A stretch of DNA of 10,226 nt from Deltaproteobacteria bacterium (GTDB lineage: Bacteria > Bdellovibrionota > UBA1018 > UBA923): assembly GCA_016194725.1 (NCBI GenBank), contig JACQAW010000402.1, positions 1 to 10,226 on the forward strand. Reading direction: 5' to 3'. Under the pieces are notes generated by a model. That model had not been told where the DNA came from, did not search any database, and worked only from the letters and a program-made list of their open reading frames with translations. A program made the translations under genes and the position numbers. Below, in pieces: positions 6,560 to 10,226 of the stretch; the first letter of the stretch is position 1; the number at the start of each line of letters is the position of its first letter.

Positions 6560-7782
6560 GAAGCCAAACCCAGCTCCGGTTGCCCCGGGAATGCTGGCAG
6601 GCGAAAATGCGCCGAAGTTCGCACTCGCACCGCCTGGATCATTGAAGTTCGCCCCAAAACTATTATTACTTGGTGAGAAAGTGGTGAAATTCCCGGTTGT
6701 AGGATCGGTTTCACGATTTGATAAAAAGAGCCTCCCGGAAATTGCATCGCTATTGCCGCAGTGGTGGGGCCGGCCAGGGCCGCGGGCGGCGGCGGAATGA
6801 AAGCGCCGAAAGACCCAGTCGTGGTGGTGGCGGTATCTTTCGACATGAAATCGCGCACTATGGCTCGGACGTCATCGACCTTCGCGTATGAAAGGGGAAA
6901 GATTTTAACGACCAGCGGCTCCGCGAGATCGACAACTTTCTTTGCGGCTGCTTCGGCCTCACGTTCGGCGGTCAGGGCCGCCAGCGTGGTGATTCGCAGG
7001 ACGTTGCCCTGGCGCTCCGCCGCCAGACGGTAAGAATGCAGAATAATATCGAGCGCCTGGTCCCACGGCACGTCGTTCATATTCAGCACGACTTTTCCCT
7101 TAACGTTGTCGGATAGTAAAATGTTGAAATCGCTGGCATCGCTGATGAGCTGAAAAACTTCGCTCAGATCGCGGTCCTGTGTTTGCAGAGTAATGTGTTT
7201 TCCCGAATACACCCGGGTTTCCTGTGATTTCAAAAAAGCATCAAGCGAGTCGCCTCCGCCCGAGGCGCCCGCGGCATCAGGCGTGGCAGCAGGGGCCGCT
7301 GCCGCCTCTTCTTTGGCAGCATCCGGCGCGGGGGCCTGCTTTTCAGCGTCGTTCAGGTCTTTGGACATCTCCGCCGACTTTTCGGTAGGCTGCTTGTTAT
7401 CGATCATCACCGTGATCGTCTTGCCGTCCTGCGAAATCTCCACGCCACCGTTTTCCTTGAGCTGCAGCGTGACGCGCACCCGGTTTTCAGACTGATAAGG
7501 GCTGATCATCGCGACGTTGCTCTTGAACTGCGAGGCATCGATGCGGCGATTCCACTTTTTTCCGATGAATGCGTTAGGCACGTCGATAATGACCTGCTTG
7601 TCGGCCTCTGAGATGGTTTTTTCAAAGGTGACGTCCTGGTCAAACGTGATTTCAAGTTTCGACTTGGGAGATGCGAAGCCGAAGCCAAGATTTTGCACGG
7701 TCGCCTTCTTCGAAGCGTCCTGAGCCGACGCCGAAACCGCCAGCACCCCGACCAAAAGCAAATTAATCATCCATGATTTCAT
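6475..7782 (-). CDS. pilQ: PilQ N-terminal fragment: signal peptide, AMIN, N0, partial N1
   Basis: This is the open frame of 435 codons from the pilQ start. Residues 1-20 form a Sec signal peptide ending ASA, predicted cleavage before QDAS. Residues about 28-128 are an AMIN (peptidoglycan-binding) domain, and 132-185 an alanine/proline-rich linker. Residues about 196-268 are an N0/STN domain (HITLQTQDRDLSEVFQLISD, later VPWDQALDIIL). N1 begins at about 289 with VVKIFPLSYAKVDDVRAIVR. After residue 315 the sequence is threonine-, proline- and alanine-rich, and from about residue 353 it is out of frame with the true gene. The last 80 or so residues (arginine-, cysteine- and proline-rich) are frameshifted noise. 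If made, the protein would be exported but could not form a channel. Confidence 0.8.
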   Translation of the reverse strand: MKSWMINLLLVGVLAVSASAQDASKKATVQNLGFGFASPKSKLEITFDQDVTFEKTISEADKQVIIDVPNAFIGKKWNRRIDASQFKSNVAMISPYQSENRVRVTLQLKENGGVEISQDGKTITVMIDNKQPTEKSAEMSKDLNDAEKQAPAPDAAKEEAAAAPAATPDAAGASGGGDSLDAFLKSQETRVYSGKHITLQTQDRDLSEVFQLISDASDFNILLSDNVKGKVVLNMNDVPWDQALDIILHSYRLAAERQGNVLRITTLAALTAEREAEAAAKKVVDLAEPLVVKIFPLSYAKVDDVRAIVRDFMSKDTATTTTGSFGAFIPPPPAALAGPTTAAIAMQFPGGSFYQIVKPILQPGISPLSHQVIIVLGRTSMIQAVRVRTSAHFRLPAFPGQPELGLASCPRQGCCRASAKLALSSVLSRPNPARG

Positions 7783-7785
7783 AGC

Positions 7786-8262
7786 TCATTCCTTTTTCGC
7801 ATTTTCGTCCTTCATTTCAATCAATGTCTCGATGCTTTCCTCTTGGCCCAGAAGATTCACTACTTTTTCTTCGACCGAGATCGCACCCTGCATAATCTGG
7901 TGTACTACGCCGTGCCTGGTACCGATGCGGGTGTTCCCGTCTATAATGTGCATCTTGCCGCCTGGCGCGACAATCAGAGCCTTGGGCTTCTTGGGGCCCG
8001 TCATGACGCCAACGAGCTTGTATTTATCGAGGTCAAAGCGTTCAAGCTCGGGTACCGAAAGGTCGTTGCCATTGCCCTGGGGCAGCGGCTTGCGGAATGG
8101 ATCACGAATGGTCAGGGAGTTCTCGATGGTAAAGCTGGCGGCCTCTTTTTCAGCACCCTTCGAGGCTGCGGCAGTGCTGCCTGGCGTAGGTTGCGCCTGG
8201 GCGATGCCAATGCCGGCAAGCAACACGACAATGCCGATCAGCAGCTCGCTTACTTGCTCCAC
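7786..8262 (-). CDS. pilP: Type IV pilus assembly protein PilP
   Basis: PilP is the periplasmic connector between PilNO and the N-terminal domains of the PilQ secretin. The 158-residue product starts with GTG at 8262. This is the only reasonable start: a TGA lies two codons upstream, and AAGGAG at 8271-8276 is 8 bases away. A hydrophobic segment (about 7-20) ends in AQA, fitting a signal-peptidase I site. There is no lipobox cysteine, although many PilP proteins are lipoproteins, and the n-region lacks positive charge. Family hallmarks follow: IRDPF at about 52-56, LERFDLDKYKLVGVM at about 73-87, and a C-terminal beta domain with GGKMHIIDGNTRIG (about 101-114). The stop is three bases before pilQ. 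It may be secreted, or kept in the inner membrane by an uncleaved signal. Confidence 0.9.
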   Translation of the reverse strand: MEQVSELLIGIVVLLAGIGIAQAQPTPGSTAAASKGAEKEAASFTIENSLTIRDPFRKPLPQGNGNDLSVPELERFDLDKYKLVGVMTGPKKPKALIVAPGGKMHIIDGNTRIGTRHGVVHQIMQGAISVEEKVVNLLGQEESIETLIEMKDENAKKE

Positions 8263-8894
8263 TGCTCACGCTCCTTGCCGTTCATGCGGTCCGATTTCAC
8301 AATATCGTCGGCCGAACTGCCCAGATATTTATATGAGACCAGTTTGACAGTTGCATCGAGCTCGACAAATTTTGAAGATGGATTTCCGGTCGGTTTCAAC
8401 GAGAAATCGGAAATGCGTATCACCTGTTGGAACTTCGATACCCGGTCGAAGAAAACCAGGATCTGAACGTAGGCGCCTTTCAGGTTCACGATAAAAGGCA
8501 CTTCGACATAATAGTCCAGCTTCTTCTCTTGCTCGGGCTTTATACCCTTGATTTGAAAGTTGAGCTTGTTTACCTCGAGGGTGATGATGCGCACGAAGTT
8601 GGCAATATCGATATCACCGCTCAGCGAGGTCTTAGTCGAGTCGAGCTGCAGGGTCAGCGCTTTGATGCGCTCGCGAATCGCGTCGAGATTCTTGAAAAAA
8701 TCCTCGCCGGACGAAAGCTTCTTTTTCATCGTTTCGAATTCGGTCTTCGCCGAAACCACCGACGCCTTTTTCATGCCAAGCTCTGAAGCCGAGGAATTCA
8801 TCCAGTCATAGTGATCGTAAGCCAGATAGCAGCAATAAAGCAGGCCGACGGCCAGAATTGGCAAGCGAGCTAGAAGTTTTTGGAAATTTTCCAT
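8250..8894 (-). CDS. pilO: Type IV pilus inner-membrane protein PilO
   Basis: PilO forms heterodimers with PilN in the periplasm and links them to PilP and the secretin. The 214-residue protein has a short cytoplasmic N-terminus, a single membrane segment at about 11-27 (rich in L, C and Y), a coiled-coil region at about 40-88, and a PilO-like ferredoxin fold at about 95-192. That fold includes VEVPFIVNLKGAYVQILVFF, the stretch best conserved in PilO proteins. The start ATG is joined to the pilN stop as TAATG, with a GGAGG at 8906-8910, eleven bases upstream. The C-terminal coding end overlaps the pilP start by 13 bases. The tail after residue 195 is charged and probably disordered. Assignment rests on these features and position between pilN and pilP. 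Confidence 0.9.
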   Translation of the reverse strand: MENFQKLLARLPILAVGLLYCCYLAYDHYDWMNSSASELGMKKASVVSAKTEFETMKKKLSSGEDFFKNLDAIRERIKALTLQLDSTKTSLSGDIDIANFVRIITLEVNKLNFQIKGIKPEQEKKLDYYVEVPFIVNLKGAYVQILVFFDRVSKFQQVIRISDFSLKPTGNPSSKFVELDATVKLVSYKYLGSSADDIVKSDRMNGKEREQWSK

Positions 8895-9556
8895 TAATTT
8901 CCATGCCTCCGCTTCGCATTCAGGTCGAAGTTCTGAACTTTCTGCTGGCCATTCTCTCCTAAATTGGTGCCCTCTTGAATTCCACTAAGGGTAATATCGC
9001 TGAACTGACTCGTGCTGTTCAAAGCTTTGATGAAATCGCTGACCTGATTGTAGCCTGGAGTGGCTCCGCCTAGTTTTACGGCATCCTCGGTTACGGCAAG
9101 GTTAGTCAGCCAGACTTCTTCCGGAATGGACTGCGTGATCTGCATCAGCATTTTCGCCGGCCCAGACCGGTCCTCAAGCAGCTTCTGCACGACATCGAGC
9201 TTCAGGCGCAACGCTCTTTCATCGTCTTCGAGGCTCTTTTTCAGCGGCTCGAAGCCTTTGATTTTCGCAAGCTTCGCGACTATCGCGTTCCTTTCTTTTT
9301 CCACGGCTGCAATTTCGACGTCAATCTTCTTGAGCTCATCCGTCTTAACGCCTTCAAGGTAGTCGTTCACGAAATAGCACAAAGCAAAAGCCACCATGGT
9401 TTTGGGAATGGGGCCGTTGATGTCGAATTTCTTGCCTTCACCGTCGCCGCCGCCCCTGAGCGTGGCCATCAGCGACGCGAGGTTCAGGTTCTTGAGGTCG
9501 AGCCCGCCACCAGCCCCGCCTTTGCTCTGTTTCTTCGCCAAATTTATGCGAATCAT
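8894..9556 (-). CDS. pilN: Type IV pilus inner-membrane protein PilN
   Basis: PilN anchors PilM to the inner membrane and pairs with PilO through its periplasmic domain. The 220-residue product starts MIRINLAKK, matching the conserved INL motif (residues 4-6) by which PilN tails bind PilM. Residues 11-50 form a long glycine- and lysine-rich cytoplasmic linker. A membrane segment follows at about 52-67, then a charged, probably coiled-coil stretch at about 70-128, then the ferredoxin-like PilN domain at about 135-212 (EEVWLTNLAV, later FSDITLSGIQ). Length is near the family norm of about 200; the extra length is mainly the linker. The start is fixed by the ATGA overlap with pilM and the INL motif. 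The stop TAA shares one base with the pilO start (TAATG). Confidence 0.93.
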   Translation of the reverse strand: MIRINLAKKQSKGGAGGGLDLKNLNLASLMATLRGGGDGEGKKFDINGPIPKTMVAFALCYFVNDYLEGVKTDELKKIDVEIAAVEKERNAIVAKLAKIKGFEPLKKSLEDDERALRLKLDVVQKLLEDRSGPAKMLMQITQSIPEEVWLTNLAVTEDAVKLGGATPGYNQVSDFIKALNSTSQFSDITLSGIQEGTNLGENGQQKVQNFDLNAKRRHGN

Positions 9557-10226
9557 TTTGGAAATCCCCGCAAAGCCAATCCCACTGGCACGGCGGCCAT
9601 GCTCGCTACGGCATTGATGTAATCAGGCGTAAATACTCTTTCGTCGTAGGCCACGCTGTTAAACGGGTTCAGCAGCTGCACGGGCAAACCCACGGCGTCT
9701 TCGACCATCTTCGTAAGATTCGGCAGGCGGCAGCTGCCGCCGGCAAGCAGAACCGTCGTCAGAGGCGTGCCGGCATTCGAGGCGCCGTAGAAATCCATCG
9801 AGCGTTTGATTTCAGCAGCAAAATTTTCGGCCATGACATGCATGAGATCCGAGACTTCCTGGGGCACCTGGCCCTGCGAATTACCGTCGATCTTCAGCAG
9901 CTCCGCTTCGTTGTAACTGACATTCAGATGTTTTTGGATCTCGGTGGTCAGCGCCTTTCCGCCAATTGCGGAATCTCGGGTAAATACCGGCTGTCCGGCG
10001 GCGCAGATGGAAAGCTTAAGGCTTGCAGCGCCAATATCGACCAACGCTGCACAGGCATCGGGAGGATAATTCGTCTCAAAGGTGTTCTGAAGCGCAAACA
10101 CATCGATGTCCACGATATTTGCGTTCAGGCCCGCATCTTTGAGCACGGCTTGATACGCTTCAATAATAGCGCGCTTGCAGGCGACGAGCATGATTTCCAT
10201 CTTACCCCCCGGCCCGTTTTTATTGA
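9553..10226 (-). CDS. pilM: Type IV pilus assembly protein PilM, C-terminal part (5' end outside window)
   Basis: PilM is the cytoplasmic actin-like member of the type IV pilus alignment complex; it binds the N-terminal tail of PilN at the inner membrane. About 224 residues are visible. The frame stays open to position 10226, so the ATG at 10200 is only an internal methionine; roughly the first third of a usual ~350-residue PilM lies beyond the edge. Actin/FtsA-fold signs are an ALVDIGA phosphate-loop motif about 50 residues after that methionine, then DSAIGGKALT, and near the end LLAGGSCRLPNL followed by GLPVQLLNPF, the nucleotide-pocket region. The stop TGA overlaps the pilN start as ATGA, indicating translational coupling. 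Identity also follows from the pilN-O-P-Q order after it. No odd residues seen in the part present. Confidence 0.93.
   Translation of the reverse strand, partial: NKNGPGGKMEIMLVACKRAIIEAYQAVLKDAGLNANIVDIDVFALQNTFETNYPPDACAALVDIGAASLKLSICAAGQPVFTRDSAIGGKALTTEIQKHLNVSYNEAELLKIDGNSQGQVPQEVSDLMHVMAENFAAEIKRSMDFYGASNAGTPLTTVLLAGGSCRLPNLTKMVEDAVGLPVQLLNPFNSVAYDERVFTPDYINAVASMAAVPVGLALRGFPK

Larger units (their letters stand above)
6017..7782 (-). pseudogene. pilQ: pilQ secretin gene, frame-disrupted and missing an internal segment
   Basis: PilQ is the outer-membrane secretin through which the type IV pilus passes. The gene starts at ATG 7782, three bases after pilP, with AAGGA at 7790-7794. Reading frame 1 covers the signal peptide, AMIN domain, N0 domain and beginning of N1. 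From about 6724 downward the recognisable secretin sequence continues in a frame beginning one base earlier, the relation expected after loss of one base or of 3n+1 bases. No frame contains the rest of N1 (family motif around DERTNTLIV), the strand resembling TPQVLIEARIVEA, or the LGIQWGG region. The joined reading would be about 588 residues, shorter than typical PilQ proteins of around 700. As written, the gene would yield a PilQ without a beta-barrel. Real mutation and assembly error are both possible. Certain: frame break. Inferred: deletion. Confidence 0.85.

Noticed and set aside
10198..10200. ATG 10200 as the pilM start
   Set aside because: The frame is open upstream to the window edge and the actin-like N-terminal third would be missing, so the gene continues outside the window.

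Overview
All recognisable genes lie on the minus strand, so the window reads from right (10226) to left (1). The layout is pilM (5' part cut by the window edge), pilN, pilO, pilP, a broken pilQ, aroC, aroB, a small TPR protein, aroQ, efp, accB and accC, followed by about 127 bases leading into an unidentified neighbour. Genes are packed with gaps of a few bases or with ATGA/TAATG-type overlaps. The only internal gap large enough for a promoter is the 63 bases before efp, and it holds a good sigma70-like promoter.

The gene set (type IV pilus alignment/secretin genes, then shikimate genes, then efp-accB-accC) is the arrangement I recall from Deltaproteobacteria-like lineages such as Geobacter and Bdellovibrio relatives. 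Base composition is about half GC. I infer a Gram-negative, diderm bacterium of the former Deltaproteobacteria, perhaps Bdellovibrionota. That placement rests on gene order and protein style, not on a database search.

Region 1 (10226-6017) encodes the type IV pilus alignment subcomplex. PilM is a cytoplasmic actin-like protein, PilN and PilO are inner-membrane partners, PilP is the periplasmic link, and PilQ is the outer-membrane secretin. PilQ is the main anomaly. Its N-terminal part (signal peptide, AMIN, N0, start of N1) is in one frame and its C-terminal secretin domain is in another. The second half of N1 and the start of the secretin domain cannot be found in any frame. A single deletion of 3n+1 bases would explain both defects; it could be a real mutation or an assembly error.

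Region 2 (5996-2588) holds three shikimate-pathway enzymes: AroB (step 2), AroQ (step 3) and AroC (last step). A three-TPR protein of unknown role is translationally coupled between aroB and aroQ. aroK, often part of such clusters, is absent.

Region 3 (2584-128) starts with its own promoter and encodes elongation factor P and the two biotin-dependent subunits of acetyl-CoA carboxylase (BCCP and biotin carboxylase), linking translation and fatty-acid synthesis.

I saw no tRNA, rRNA, CRISPR array, insertion sequence or phage gene. Apart from the pilQ lesion this is a housekeeping region, and I do not see a new biological system in it.
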